From Puccinellia tenuiflora (lineage: Eukaryota; Streptophyta; Magnoliopsida; Poales; Poaceae): a stretch of DNA of 64,000 nt. The notes under the pieces are model-generated. The model was not told the origin of the DNA, did no database searches, and saw only the letters and a list, made by a program, of their open reading frames with translations. Below, piece by piece: positions 22,510 to 33,725 of the stretch. The position numbers and the translations under genes were made by a program. How positions within the stretch are numbered: position 1 is the stretch's first letter; each line of letters starts with the position of its first letter. The DNA lies in contig QRDG01000137.1 of assembly GCA_012064385.1 (NCBI GenBank), positions 3,192,645 to 3,256,644 on the forward strand. The letters are read 5' to 3'.

Positions 22510-23090
22510 GCCTCTAAGGGCAATCTATTAAATGACCCTAACATCATAGGCTTGATTCTGGATTCTATCTTTGACAACACAAAAAATATTGTCAATGGTT
22601 TTGGCAACACCATTTGACTTGTTGTTACTCGCATAGAAACTGCGTGTTCATATTGCAGTAGGTGGGTCAGAAATGTTGTCTACCACCATAATTTCGGGAA
22701 TAAAACTTCTTGACATACAACCTGTCCTTTAGCCTCTAGACATGCCACATGATAAATTGCATCATTACTGAAGCCATTAAAGTAATTCTGGAGCTTTTCC
22801 ACGATATAGCTCCATATGCGAGGGTGTGGATGTAACTTAACATGGAAAATTTAGTATCCACACATCTCGCAGAAACAATATCTCAATAACCCACAATATC
22901 GAGGTCACGAGACTTCTTAGTGAGCATGTAAACTTTATTGCCTTGCATATCTGCAAAACTTTTGGCGGCCTTTCCAATGGTCCACTTCTGGACTTTCTTG
23001 TATATTTGCCAATTATCCCGATCAAAATATAGGGCACATTCATACTTGAATACTTATATTGCTTTGACAGCCGAAGCATGAGGAACTGAC
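22510..23090 (-). pseudogene. Ty1/copia RNase H region, degenerate
   Basis: Read on the minus strand and allowing stops and frame changes, the order of motifs is WTIGKAAKSFADMQGNKVYM, SRDLDIVGY, a diverged CVDTK segment, LAYGAISWKSS, and then FYASNNKSNGVAKTIDNIF with VVKDRIQNQAYDV. These are the hallmarks of the C-terminal RNase H part of plant copia polyproteins (the family motif is GAISWKSS-KQT, then CDN-A). Several nonsense codons are present and the catalytic Asp of the CDN motif is not intact in any frame I could follow. The region lies just outside the Mutator-like insertion and points to the LTR at 17513-17010. Confidence 0.7.
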
Positions 23091-23099
23091 ATTATCTAA

Positions 23100-25712
23100 T
23101 CAGCTCATAATGGTTTCTTAGACACTAAAATGTCCATCTTTATTGCCCTTAACTTTATTAGCAGGTGCGACAGAGTAGCAGGTGCGACAGAGTACTAGTG
23201 CATAATATTTTCTTTTGTACTCTATCGACGCTTGTCGTCATAATAGAACTTATACTCCTTTTGGACATGTATCACCAAGATCCTTTGTGTTAAATAGAAG
23301 ATAGAAATTTCCTGACTAACCAAAAATAGTCCATCTTTATAAGGTAGTAAACTTACTCCCCCTCGTCTTATGGTATGAGTGTCATAACGCTCGTCTTATT
23401 TCATAACTGAAAATCTTTAGGCAACATACCTTATGTTAACTTCAACTATATGACAAAACTTTACAGTTGAGTCATACTTATTTTCTTAGATTACTGATCA
23501 TAGTAGCATTTATAATAATAACATAGACGTCACAACAACTCACTTAGGAAACTCTATTGAGTTCCATACATCATTAGGGCTCATTATCACACAAGCCTCT
23601 AAGATGACCTTTCACACACATTATCAATCACGGGGAAACTGCTGAGTCTCAACACTAAGTGTTCCATTAGGTATTTCTTCTCAACTTACCTAATGCGTAT
23701 GAACAAAGATCTAATGGAGTTCTCCTTAAGATTCATGTTCATACACTCCAGGTTCCCTGATGATCACTTTATTTAGAAGATGTAATATATCCAAAATCTT
23801 GATATCAATCATTTCAGTTCAAAACCACAACACCATTGGGCAGAAGATGGAAAAGAACTTCATGAGCTGCGACACATGATCATAAAATGACGTTGGTCAG
23901 CAATATAACCATGAGCCACATGATACTGACAAACTTGACAATTGAGTGAAGTGTGACACATGATTATAAATGATGTTGGTCAGAAATATAACCATGAGCC
24001 ACATCAAAATAAACATTAGATTAGCAAGCTTGTCACTTAAACTTTCATGTGTGCTTCATAATACTCATAAGGGAATAAATCCACATTAACTCGATAAAAG
24101 GAGTCAGAACATTCATGTGATTTTTCATTCACTATAAGCATTCATTCTCCAAAGTAACACTTCTCGTTGGTTCCATCCTACTCGGAGAATTAAAACATTG
24201 ATCACTAACTCCCATATACAATGAAACATTTCATTCTCCAAAGTAAGACTTCTCGTTGGTTCCATCCTACTCGGAGAATTAAAACATTCACTAATTCTCA
24301 TACTTAATGAGACATTCCATTCCCCCCCTCGAAATGTGGTAAACATGACCACAATCTCGATGAGGTCTCATTATTCACTTATATCTTAAGAGTGCCATGG
24401 CACAAAACAAATGTTCATCAAGGACATACATATTCTCACCACATGGTGAGACCTTAATTGCATTACAAATAACAAAATGTTCAAATGAACAATTTTCTTC
24501 TAATTCTTTATTCTTTATTATCCTCTTAGCAAAACCCCTTAAAGCCAATTTTCAACGGGTAATACTTTGGCATATAGTGAGTCAGCAATTGCATTCTTTA
24601 TCTCCAACGCTCAAATAAATGAACTCTAATTTGTGGTCGATTGAAGAAAACAAAGACAATATCTTTATGAGCATCAATAAGAAACATCGAACTTGAATTG
24701 ATCTTAATCAAAACAAGCCAATCGTGTTCTAATCCATATCACCGTTGGGTTGAAAACGGAAAAGAGCACCTTTCATACAAAAATGGGAAATGACAATAAT
24801 CAACGTTGGTCAGAATATTGTCATATACCATAAAACTTAAGCTCATAAATGAAAACTCTTAATGATCAGCAAACTCATATGCTAAATTAATAGCCAATCT
24901 TAACATTAAAGCACCAATATATGATGCAAACCGATGTGTTATCATACACATGGATTCGTAATTTATCACTGATCATTATCATCAAACTTTGACACTATTA
25001 TTTCAATAGCATCAATAAACATGCCAAAACTTATCATTAAAACTTTCACTGACATGATATCGAAAGTATCATTCATTTTGAACGTTCTCATCATGACATA
25101 TCACAGATTAAACAATAGCTTAACATCCTCAGTGAAATGACATCATAAACATTCTCCAAATAAAATTTGGATATTACATCATGGTTTCACCAAATAATTG
25201 CATTCAGTGAACATAAATAGTCAAATAAATGACAATATTTGACCATGATATCACATTAAATTCTCTATCCTTGTTCAGAGAATCGTCATGCCGAGCCTCC
25301 ATCACCATATGTGCATGTCAAAATACATAAAATGCACCTGACATAATACTTAACATCATGACTCAACATTATTAGGCATCATAGTGCGCTGCGGAAAAAT
25401 GAACCACAGAGCCACTAACACTTTCTTTAAGGTGGCCTCAGCCCACTAAAGATGATCACATCATTAATAAATTCCATAATCATGACATCAACTTAAAATT
25501 CATTCTCAAATAAATCTCTGAACAAAATGTCCAGAAACTTTAGAGAGATACTCATAATTGTGCTGAAATTAAACATCATCTCATAACATTCATCATTAAA
25601 ATGCTATAAGAGAAATGACATACATTAATCTTACAACACTATATTCCCTTAAAATTCATGCATTTTCCCATGAAACAATGCATGCAACTTTATTTGAAAC
25701 TTTTACCTCGTT
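23100..25712. other. AT-rich debris without recognisable genes
   Basis: About 2.6 kb with no long frame. Two near-identical stretches (about 24139-24210 and 24229-24300, both containing cattctccaaagtaa and ggttccatcctactcgga) form a 90-bp tandem duplication. Phrases of the type accattgggcagaagatggaaaag and accgttgggttgaaaacgg recur at 23830 and 24742. This may be untranslated or decayed retroelement sequence. Confidence 0.5.
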
Positions 25713-26390
25713 GTTGATTTCAAAGTCCTATTGGTTCGATAAACCTCGGTACTTTAATTGAGGGAAAATTGCTACTAGCTACAATTCCGCCTTCGCTTGG
25801 GGCACCACCCAACTTATCGATATCCACCATCAAGCAGTTTTATGGCGCCGTTGCCTGGGACTTTGGAGCTACAGAAAGGGGAGTCTCATACTCTCAATCT
25901 CTTTTTTGTTTTTGTCTTGCTTGCTTTATATCTCGTTTAGTTTATTTTCCTGTTTCAAAATTTTAAAACCCAAAAAAATTAGTGTAGTCTTTATTCCTGT
26001 CTTGTTATTTTATCTTATCATTATGTCTTCTATTGAAACACCAAGTTATGTGACTTTACTAGCACTAATAACAATGATTTCATATGCTCTCCAATTGCTC
26101 CACCCGCTACTAAAGCGGAATCTTATGAAATTAAGCCAGCCTTGCTAAATCTTGTTATGAAAGAGCAATTTTCTGGTGCTAGTACTGATGATGCTGCCTC
26201 TCATTTAAATAATTTTCTTGAGTTATGTGATATGCAAAAGTATAAAGATGTGGAAAGTGACATCATAAAACTGAAACTTTTCCCTTTCTCTTTGAGAGGG
26301 AGAGCAAAAGAATGGTTAACATTGATTCTTGGATTAAATGCAATGATGCTTTTATTGGAAAATATTATCCACCTGCTAAAATCATACAAC
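25713..26390 (+). mobile_element. Ty3/gypsy element: LTR end, primer-binding region and gag start
   Basis: The stretch ttgttgatttcaaagtcc to ccaccatca (25713-25832) is the same type of LTR end as in the solo LTR at 49205-49329. It is followed by tatggcgccgttgcctggga (25841-25860), the gypsy primer-binding region, and by a gag-like frame. Only the last 120 bases of the LTR are present, and the element is cut by the N gap. Confidence 0.7.
26073..26390 (+). pseudogene. gag fragment of a gypsy retrotransposon
   Basis: The frame encodes ESYEIKPALLNLVMKEQFSG, ASHLNNFLELCDMQKYKDVE and IIKLKLFPFSLRGRAKEWL. This is the conserved Retrotrans_gag core of Triticeae gypsy elements (FSG, then a D-A-HL-F pattern, then LRLFPFSLR-AK-WL). 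The protein would form the particle that packages element RNA. Upstream, the expected N-terminus is spread over two frames, and after EWL the sequence shifts frame again, so the copy is broken even before it runs into the N gap at 26391. Confidence 0.75.
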
Positions 26391-26544
26391 NNNNNNNNNN
26401 NNNNNNNNNNNNNNNNNNNNNNNNNNNNNNNNNNNNNNNNNNNNNNNNNNNNNNNNNNNNNNNNNNNNNNNNNNNNNNNNNNNNNNNNNNNNNNNNNNNN
26501 NNNNNNNNNNNNNNNNNNNNNNNNNNNNNNNNNNNNNNNNNNNN
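26391..26544. other. Assembly gap, 154 N
   Basis: Unknown bases. The sequence left of the gap is gypsy gag and right of it is the end of an unrelated gypsy polyprotein, so the true distance is probably larger than 154 bases. Confidence 0.99.
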
Positions 26545-26604
26545 GTGGTACCCTGGTTTCCACTGTGCGACACATGGTGTCACCGACAGGTGCGCACCGC
26601 GTAG

Positions 26605-26760
26605 CACGTGCACGTCCAGATGGTGTCCATGGGATCCAGGTGGCAGCAGCTCGACGAGTTCCGCCAGCATTTTCCAGACTTCCAGCTCGAGGACGAGCTG
26701 TTTGTGCAGGCGGGGAGAAATGTTATGACCGGTGTCTGTTACCCGGAAGAGGCCCACTAG
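26605..26760 (+). pseudogene. C-terminal end of a gypsy polyprotein
   Basis: After an in-frame stop at 26602-26604 the frame reads RWQQLDEFRQHFPDFQLEDE followed by LFVQAGRNVMTG and ends at TAG 26758-26760. The pattern F-FQLEDEL-F-GG--VM is the usual C-terminus of plant chromovirus-type gypsy polyproteins, where it follows the integrase and chromodomain. Everything upstream is lost in the gap. The last dozen codons overlap the presumed 3' LTR that starts TGTTATGACC, a common arrangement in these elements. Confidence 0.6.
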
Positions 26761-27046
26761 TGGACCGGTTTAGGGCCTAGCCCAATTTATCTAGGGTTTT
26801 AGTAGTTGGACTATTTATAAACTCATGTAATCTCTCCGTATCATCAAGCAAGAAGCAATCATATTTTCTCGGCTTCCCTTAGGGAGCCGGGAGACCTAAC
26901 CCTAGCCGCCGCCCCTGCGCCATCTCTCTCTCTCTCACGCACGACGGCGCCCCAGTGCCGGCGACCACGCCCTCCTCCACGCCAACATCCCTCCTTCCCG
27001 TACAAACTACGCCCTAGACCTGGTAGGACCCTAGCTGTTCCTACCA
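26721..27046 (+). repeat. Probable 3' LTR of the chromovirus-type gypsy element
   Basis: Begins TGTTATGACCGG at the end of the polyprotein and ends near gttcctacca. It contains a TATA-like ctatttataaac (26811) and a CT-rich leader. No second LTR copy is in the window, so the ends are inferred from TG...CA and context only. Confidence 0.45.
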
Positions 27047-30006
27047 CTTCACCTGCTCCAGTTGAGCAGACAAAACCTTCAGATCCTTCTCAAGTTGAAG
27101 GGAGTGCTTTTTTTCAGCTTGGGCAGACCTGACACTAGCAGCTGCCTGGTCCTCCAGCTCCTTCATATCCCTCTTCATCTTGGAGATAAGGCTCTGCAAT
27201 CACAAGTCAAATTTTTACAAGTCAGAATTGACGAGTCAAATTTTGCAAGTCAGCTTTACATTCAAGCCGAGAACTCATGAGCTCCAAGTCGTCACAAGTT
27301 AACAACTCGGCGCTTGGGGGCTACTCAGAAGTCAGTTTTTCTTCATTACCAGAAGGCATGAGTCCTAGTCAACAAGTCATCAGCTCCAAGTCGTCACAAG
27401 TCAACAACTTGGCGCTTGGGGGCTACTCGCATATCAGAATTTTTCTATAAGTTAAGTACCAGTAAATTACATAGATTTATAGGTCCAAGTCATCGCAGGC
27501 TGCCAACTCGGCGCTTGTGGGCTACTCGTGGAAAAGTTTTTTGTCCAAGAACCCGACAGACAGCAAATCAGCCCCGAGTCCTAGTAGAGCTAAGGACTCA
27601 GTGCTTGGGGGGCTACAGTGTGCAAATTTTTTCTACACAACAATTGAGTTCAATTTCAAAGCAAAGCACCTATCTTAGTCACAAGTCACCACATACAGGT
27701 GCTTGGGGGCTACTGCAATAGGAGGATGCTAGAAAGCATAAAGGGTAGAAGTCAAAAGCTTACGCTATGAATCATGTGAAGAGACCTGAGGGCTGCTTGC
27801 TCGTCATCCTTTAGTCTGGCGGATTGATCATTCAAGTCGACTGCTTGAGCATAAGCCTCAGAGAAAGACATATTATCAGCCACCCGAAGTCGACTGTAGT
27901 CAATAGAAGACTTGGCCGGCTTGTCGTTTGATTGAGCAATAGGAGTCGCCTTCGGAGGAGCCAGATGAGCTTGAGGCACAGCGTCAGGGGTCCCAGACCC
28001 AGGTGGGCTGGGCCACCAGTGGAGTCGCTTCCGAGTCCCTTGAAGGGAATCGGGGATAATGGGAGCTGTAGTGGCACCTGCAGATGCAGGTGTGGAGGGA
28101 CCTGTCCTCGTGCTTGTAGTCTGAGAAGCCGAAGGAGGGACAGTCCCACGAGCCAATGTGACATCAGTCATGCTGGGGAGTTTGGCGACCTTGACACAAG
28201 GCTGAGCCCTGAAATAGATAAAGTCAGAAGTCAGCAATGAATCTAGTGAGAAGGAAAAGCAGAAGTCATTGAATGCAAATAGAGTAAACAGAGAGTCATA
28301 CCCAGCATTAGTTTCCAGGTCCAAGGAAGCCTAAGAGTCTGAAGAGGGCATAGACATGTCGGAGTGGTAGGAGTCGTCTTTGCTGGGAAGGAGAAGCCGG
28401 CTTCCATTGGTGCGAAACTGGCAAAGGCTCAGGAGTCTCTGCAGCCCATCGGAGCGTAATTTCCTCTTCCTAGCAGCAACAACGCTCTGCACACGTTCTT
28501 CAGGCTTAGCAGGCGAACGGGTTGATTCAAGGACTCGTGAAAGGGGTACCTTGGGGACATCCTCTCGAGACCCATTGTTGTTAGAAGCCGGGGATGAAGA
28601 GGAGTGACTTTTCGCAGCTGAGGACTCTTCAGATAAGGATGGCTGAGCAGCCGCAGTGCTAGAAGTCGTGTGGACTTGCTCAGTAACAGGAGCCTCCAGG
28701 GAGGACTCGCCTCATTTGTATCCTCTTCAACAGGAGCCTCTGGAGAGGACTCCTCATCCTCATCGTCATCATCACCATCATTTGCAGCGGGGGCCTCCTG
28801 AGAGGACTCCTCGTCTGCATCTTCATCAGCATCCTCAGCCACAGTAGTTTGCTCTGTGATAGGAGTCTCCTCTTCCCCCTCAGCCTCAGCTTCAGTTCTA
28901 GTACCAGCTCCAGAGGCCGGCTTCCAGAAGGAGTCAGTGAGCTGCAAGAGAGAGTCAGAGAAAATGAGTTAGCAAGTGATACAGGGAAAAGAGAGTTAAA
29001 GATGCAACAAAGTAGAAAGCTTACATCAGGAGCCGGATTGGTGGAGCAGAAGGGCTGGAGCCCAAAATGCGCTTGGTCCTTCACCGACTTCTCCCGGTCA
29101 GCTTTTTGATGAGACGACCAAGTTCAGGACCATCTGACAGTTGCTCCGTCACCCGGAGGTCGTCACCTGCGCAGCGAGTATACGTACAAATAAGCCGAGT
29201 CCTAGGACTCAGCGGCTGAATTCTCCAAGTCGTCCAGCAGCGCACAAGATCCATGTTCTCCAGGTTGTGAGATGTAAGAGCTTGAATCCGAGAGATCAAA
29301 GACTCGACTTTGGCCGGGCGGCCTCTGAGCACCTAGCCTTCATCAGGGGAGTCGCTTCTAGGCGATCTTCAAAGAATAGAGGGAGTTTAGGTTCATCTGT
29401 AGGAGAAGTGTCCTTGCAGTAGAAGAAAGTCTTGTGCCAGTCCTTGACACGGTTGGGGAAGACAGGTTTAGGGAAGACAGAATGGAGGCGCCGTTGAAGA
29501 GCGACGGCGCCGCATTGCAGAAGGGGGCTGCCGGATGTTTCGGGTTGGGGATTGCAGTAAAAGAGCTCAAGCCAGAGATCAAGATCGGGCTTGATTTGGA
29601 GGTAATCCTCACAAAGAGTCACGAAATTGGACAAAGTGAGAACAGAATTGGGAGCTAGGTCATGGATGCGCAGCTTGTAGAAAGTGAGAAGCTGGCGGAA
29701 GAAGAGATTACCTGGGGGCGTGAATCCGCGGAACAGGTGCTCTGAGAAAATCACCACCTCATCCTTCGCGGGAGCGGGCACCACCTCATTCCCTGGGGCC
29801 CGAGCCTTTACATTGGATGGAAGAAGGCCAGTCAGCCGATGTGTCTTCAGTTGCTCAGCCGTAATCATGGATCCTCCCCAATCGGCGGAGATCGACCGCT
29901 TCGATGTAGAGGATTTGGCGGCGGCGGCCGCGGCAGCGATGTCAACCGTCCTGCTTGACGAGGAGGCCTTGGCCTTGGAAGCAACCTTGGCGCGCTTGGG
30001 TGCCAT
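27047..30006 (-). CDS. Antisense extra gene of the gypsy element, PF04195-like, four exons, frameshifted
   Basis: Minus strand, ATG at 30006 (MAPKRAKVASKAKASSSSRT). Exon 1 (30006-29025) carries the 'putative gypsy type transposon' domain: FTPPGNLFFRQLLTFYKLRI, HDLAPNSVLTLSNFVTLCED and YLQIKPDLDLWLELFYC. Introns by GT-AG and frame are 29024-28942, 28301-28209 and 27763-27194. Exon 2 (28941-28302) is strongly acidic (repeated EDADEE, EESS-EAP), exon 3 (28208-27764) is Pro/Thr-rich, and exon 4 (27193 onward) is a coiled coil (QAAASVRSAQAEKKHSLQLE). Exon 1 has frame breaks near 29333 and 29100, so this copy is probably dead. The 3' end is cut off at 27047 where another element begins. The biochemical role of this family is not known to me; an RNA- or protein-binding scaffold is a guess. 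Confidence 0.6.
27290..27720 (+). repeat. Array of polypurine-tract-like modules
   Basis: Five units of about 100 bases, each with a version of caagtcgtc-ca-gtcaacaac followed by cgcttgggggctac (near 27311, 27413, 27512, 27603 and 27701). The core gggggctac equals the true polypurine tract of the host element (30541-30549). The array lies inside intron 3 of the antisense gene. Confidence 0.8.
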
Positions 30007-30580
30007 GGCGAGTGGGCGGTGTGTGCTGAGCGCGGGAAAGAAAGGAGCAAAGAGAAAGGGGAATTTGAGGCGAAAGGGACAAGTGAGGGTTTTAGATCCC
30101 ACCCTTTGCAATTTATAAGAGGGGAAAAACCCTAGGCAGCCACAGTAACGGTCCATGATAGATAAGTGGATAACGGTTCAGTGGCTAAAAGCCAGACAGG
30201 AAATGATAATAGAAATTAAGGTCACAGAAGTGGAAGGAGCCGGCTTGTCTCAGAATGGCGAGTCCTGTGACAGTGGGAGTTAAAAGGAGTCAAGTCCTTC
30301 AGTCTTTGTTCACAAGAGTCATAACAAACTCGGCCAGCAAATGCAAAGGCAAGAGTGGTGACTTGAACAAGGGGTGAGGATGGACTCATTTTATATGTGT
30401 GTTATATTTTTATGCAGGAATTCATCTTGGAGCTAGCAGCAAGCAACTTCTGAGCCTGTGGCTCAAATCAGAGAAGTCGAGTCAAGAAGTCGAACCGAGG
30501 AGTCGGGGGAAGCCGCCAAAGCTACGCCCAAGATAAATTCGGGGGCTACTGATAGGGGGATACTTTATAGGTAGGCCCAT

Positions 30581-31085
30581 TGTCGGGGATATGGGACACG
30601 GGTACCCGCAAGGAGGATCAACGAGGCCCACCAGGAGGAAGCCCAGCAGGCCGACTCCATAGTCAGATTAGGAAAAGGACTCACCTTGCCAAATTGTAAT
30701 AGATTAGTAGTGTCCTACAAGGACTCGACTTGTATTAGATTAGCAGTGTCCTAAAAGGACTCAACATGTAAGCCGGCCTCCTCCACCTTTATAAGGAGGG
30801 GCAAGGCGCCCCAAGAGGGCAGAACTGAGATAGCCTAGACAGACCCAACACAACCGGGACAGAGCCCGATAGATCTAGACAAGAGGAGCCGCCTCATCGG
30901 CGACTTCCACCATGAGAGGAATAAGACCTAGCCACAAACAGCATGTAGGGATATTACCGGATGATGTTTCCCGGGTCCCGAAGCTGTATAAATCTTGTCT
31001 CCCGTGTCGTTCGTCTACTAACCCACATCGACGATGCCCGCGTGTACATAGTCCCTTATCTTCACCGTCGGTTCATACCACGACA
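30581..31085 (+). repeat. 5' LTR of the non-autonomous element
   Basis: Starts tgtcggggatatggg, ends cataccacgaca. A TATA-like cctttataagg at 30786-30796 is the likely promoter. By eye it differs from the 3' LTR at only three positions (cagcatgtaggg/cagcacgtaggg, gttcgtcta/gttcttcta, cgcgtgtac/cgcgcgtac). Confidence 0.95.
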
Positions 31086-31103
31086 TTTGGCGCCCACCGT
31101 GGG
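31086..31103 (+). promoter_or_regulatory. Primer-binding site
   Basis: tttggcgcccaccgtggg directly follows the 5' LTR. Sequences of the type TGGCGCCCACCGTGGGGC are common primer-binding sites of plant gypsy elements. Confidence 0.75.
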
Positions 31104-32185
31104 GCTAAGTGCGCGTGGATTCACAATTCGATGGGTCCAATCTTCATCAACGACGACGGCGAGTTCATCACTGCATCGGTCCGGCGACTCGGACGCATCA
31201 AAGTCTTCGTCCACACGAGCGTGGGGATCATCATCAACACTGCCCTGCGCGTGCTACAGATCGACCGGGAGAAATCTCGGCGTAATTCCAAGTCTGGCTT
31301 CCGCAGCGTACAAGTTGAATTTCATATGGACTAGGAGTCCTAGGTCGTCACGGCGTCCAGCAACCGAATCAATTACCAAGAGAAGAAAAAAAAAAGAGAA
31401 ATACAATCGTGTGGTGTTCGGGCAAGAGGATCAAAGCCATCAGAGAAAAGAAGGGAAAGAGCAGCTGGCTTACTCGCACGAGGATCGAGGCAACAAATTA
31501 AAAAAGAAAAGAAAGGCATAGAAGCCGAACGCAACCTCAGTGCCTAGCGAACGATCAATGAAAGAGCAATCCAAGTCGCCAGCTTGCAGCATGCACGTAA
31601 AGGCCAGCTTCAACTAGTACTCGGGTGGCGAGTGATCAAAAAGGAGAATAAGAAAGAAAAACAAAAAAGGGAAGCCGAGTCTTACTAGGATTCGTACGGA
31701 TCAGTCAAGTCATCACGTACGCCAGCGAGTACATGGATCGAGTCGGCAGCGGACAGGAGGACTCGGACGAGTTAACAAAAAGAAGCCGGCCAGCTCGCCG
31801 ACTCGCCATCATCCACGCAAAATAAATAAGCTAAGTGATTGCTTGCATATTTAAATTTCGTATTTTTATTTTCAGTCAGTTAAATAAATCTGCTATCTTT
31901 AAAGTTACTTCCGGGTTAATTCCGAGAGCTATATATCTGGTTTCTGAAGAAATTGCAGAGATAATCCAGAAGATTACAAAGTAAGTTTTAAATAAGCCAA
32001 GGGGGCTAATATAAGTTGAGTATCGTTATTATCTCTGAAAATTCTAGGTGGCATATCAAATCAATTCTTGGAGGCTTAATATAGCCAAATATCAAAGTTG
32101 GGGTTTTTAAACCCGCCATGGATTTCTAAAAAGTCGAGCTCTCAAATAGCTCGCACCAAATTTATTTAAAGTCGGGTTATCCCTT

Positions 32186-32365
32186 GCTTGCACCGGATTT
32201 CTCAAAAGTCGAGCTATTGCTTGCACCGGATTTCTCAAAAGTCGAGCTATTGCTTGCACCGGATTTCTCAAAGTCGAGCTATCTATTGCTCGCAACAAAT
32301 TTTTCAAAGTCGAGCTATCTATTGCTCGCAACGGATTTATTAAAGTCGAGATATCTAATGCTCGC
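32186..32365. repeat. Minisatellite, about 34-bp unit, five to six copies
   Basis: Units of the form ttgctcgcaccggatttctca followed by aagtcgagctatc repeat from 32186, with caacaaatttttca variants in the last copies. Confidence 0.85.
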
Positions 32366-32404
32366 AATATTGTAAGAAAACAGCCCAGAGAGCTGAAAGT
32401 CCCA

Positions 32405-32597
32405 CCAAGTTAGAACGAGCCCAGAGAGCTCCGCAATACCAAAGAGCCCAGAGAGCTCCGCAATACCAATGAGCACAGAGAGCTCCGCAATACCAATGAG
32501 CACAGAGAGCTCCACAATACCAATGAGCCCAGAGAGCTCCGCAATATCAACGAGCCCAGAGAGCTCCGCAATAACAACGAGCCCAGAGAGCTCTGAT
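32405..32597. repeat. Minisatellite, about 27-bp unit, seven copies
   Basis: Units of cagagagctccgcaatacca followed by atgagc or acgagcc, directly next to the previous array. Confidence 0.9.
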
Positions 32598-32924
32598 TAT
32601 TATGATCAAGTGGATAAAGCCGGCTTCTCTACAGTAAGAGTTTTGCCGAGACACCCAGTAAGTGCGTCTTTATTAACTTTGATCATTAGGTCCTTGGGGG
32701 CTTGTCTTTCAGGAAAAAGCCAAGCTTTAGACTCATTGACCTGGCAAAGAGGCCAACTTATTCCTTAGTTTTATCTGGTAAGTCAGATGCATCCTGTACA
32801 ACAAACTGGCTGCTAATTAGCAAAGACCGGGCAGGGCCTACTTATTCATCAGCATAAGACTAAGAAGGGTTATAAGAACCAAATCAATTTAAGCATCAGT
32901 CAAGTTCACAAAGTTTTAGCTCCG

Positions 32925-33300
32925 AGTCGTCGCAGGCAAACGACCCGACACTTGGGGGCTACATGTTATCAAGTTTTCAGGTTAAGTCAAACAGAAGTTC
33001 AGAAGTTGGAAGCTCCAAGTTGTCGCAGGCCAACAACCCGGCGCTTGGGGGCTACTCACGGATCAGGTTTTTCTACAAGTTAAGCAGTAATTAAATTCCA
33101 AAAGTTTTTATCTCCAAGTTGTTGCAGGTTAACAACCCGGCACTCAGAGGCTACATCATCTGAAAGTCAAGGAGTCCCGAGTCATCGCAGGCAAACGACC
33201 CGGCACTCGGGGGCTACATCATCTGAAGTTATGAGTCATCAATACAAGCTCCAAGTCGTCGCAGGCTGACAACTCGGCGCTTGGGGGCTATACATATACC
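32925..33300 (+). repeat. Array of polypurine-tract-like modules
   Basis: Five units of about 60-100 bases with ccgagtcgtcgcaggcaaac followed by ccggcgcttgggggctac or variants (near 32950, 33043, 33140, 33203 and 33273). They have the same design as the array at 27290-27720. Confidence 0.85.
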
Positions 33301-33359
33301 GGTGGAAACAAGCTCGAGTAAAGTCATACATCTCGTCAAGAGGACTCGAAGAAAAATTC

Positions 33360-33725
33360 CGAGTCACTTCAGCACAAGTCGGCAAGAGAAGCCGGCATCG
33401 ACAAGTCGGCAAGAGAAGCTGGCATCGACAAGTCGACTAGAGAAGTCGGCATCGACAACTCGACTGGAGGAGTCGACATCAACAAGTCGACAGAAGAAGT
33501 CGGCAATGACAAGTCGGCAGAAGAAACAGGCATTAACAAGTCGACAGAAGAAGTCGGCAATGACAAGTCGGCAGGAGGAGCCGGCGTTAATAAGTCGGCA
33601 AGCGAAGCCGGCATCGACGACTCGGCAATGCCTACATCGACAACTCGGCAACATCTACGCCAACAACTCGGCAACATCTACATCGACAACCCGGCAAAGT
33701 CTACATTGACAAACTCGGCAAATGT
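33360..33725 (+). repeat. Minisatellite, 27-30-bp unit, with an open frame
   Basis: About twelve units of the type aagtcggcaagagaagccgg with catcgac, drifting to gacaactcggcaac. The plus-strand frame stays open from 33281 to 33709 and reads as a nine-residue peptide repeat of the type STSRQEKPA. An opposite-strand frame is open as well, so openness follows from the unit being a multiple of three and is weak evidence for a protein. Confidence 0.8.

Larger units (their letters stand above)
17010..23095 (-). mobile_element. Decayed Ty1/copia retrotransposon, minus strand, 3' end
   Basis: Read on the minus strand, the RNase H-like region at 23090-22510 is followed (after the Mutator-like insert) by a polypurine tract (17526-17514) and an LTR starting TGTTGGTATATG at 17513. 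The LTR contains a TATA-like box and runs to about 17010, where its end is uncertain. The upstream part (integrase, reverse transcriptase, 5' LTR) is not recognisable to the right. Confidence 0.65.

Noticed and set aside
26201..26780. Frames that run through the N gap
   Set aside because: Unknown bases cannot support coding; the two sides belong to different elements.
30912..31521. Frames spanning the 5' LTR and interior of the non-autonomous element
   Set aside because: They start inside the LTR and have no gag motif. The same LTR frame occurs in the 3' copy, so they follow from the repeat.
32186..32597. CRISPR-like array of short repeats
   Set aside because: Units are adjacent, without unique spacers, and lie inside a plant LTR retrotransposon.
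33281..33709. 142-codon frame with STSRQEKPA-type repeats as a real protein
   Set aside because: The repeat unit is a multiple of three, so frames stay open on both strands.
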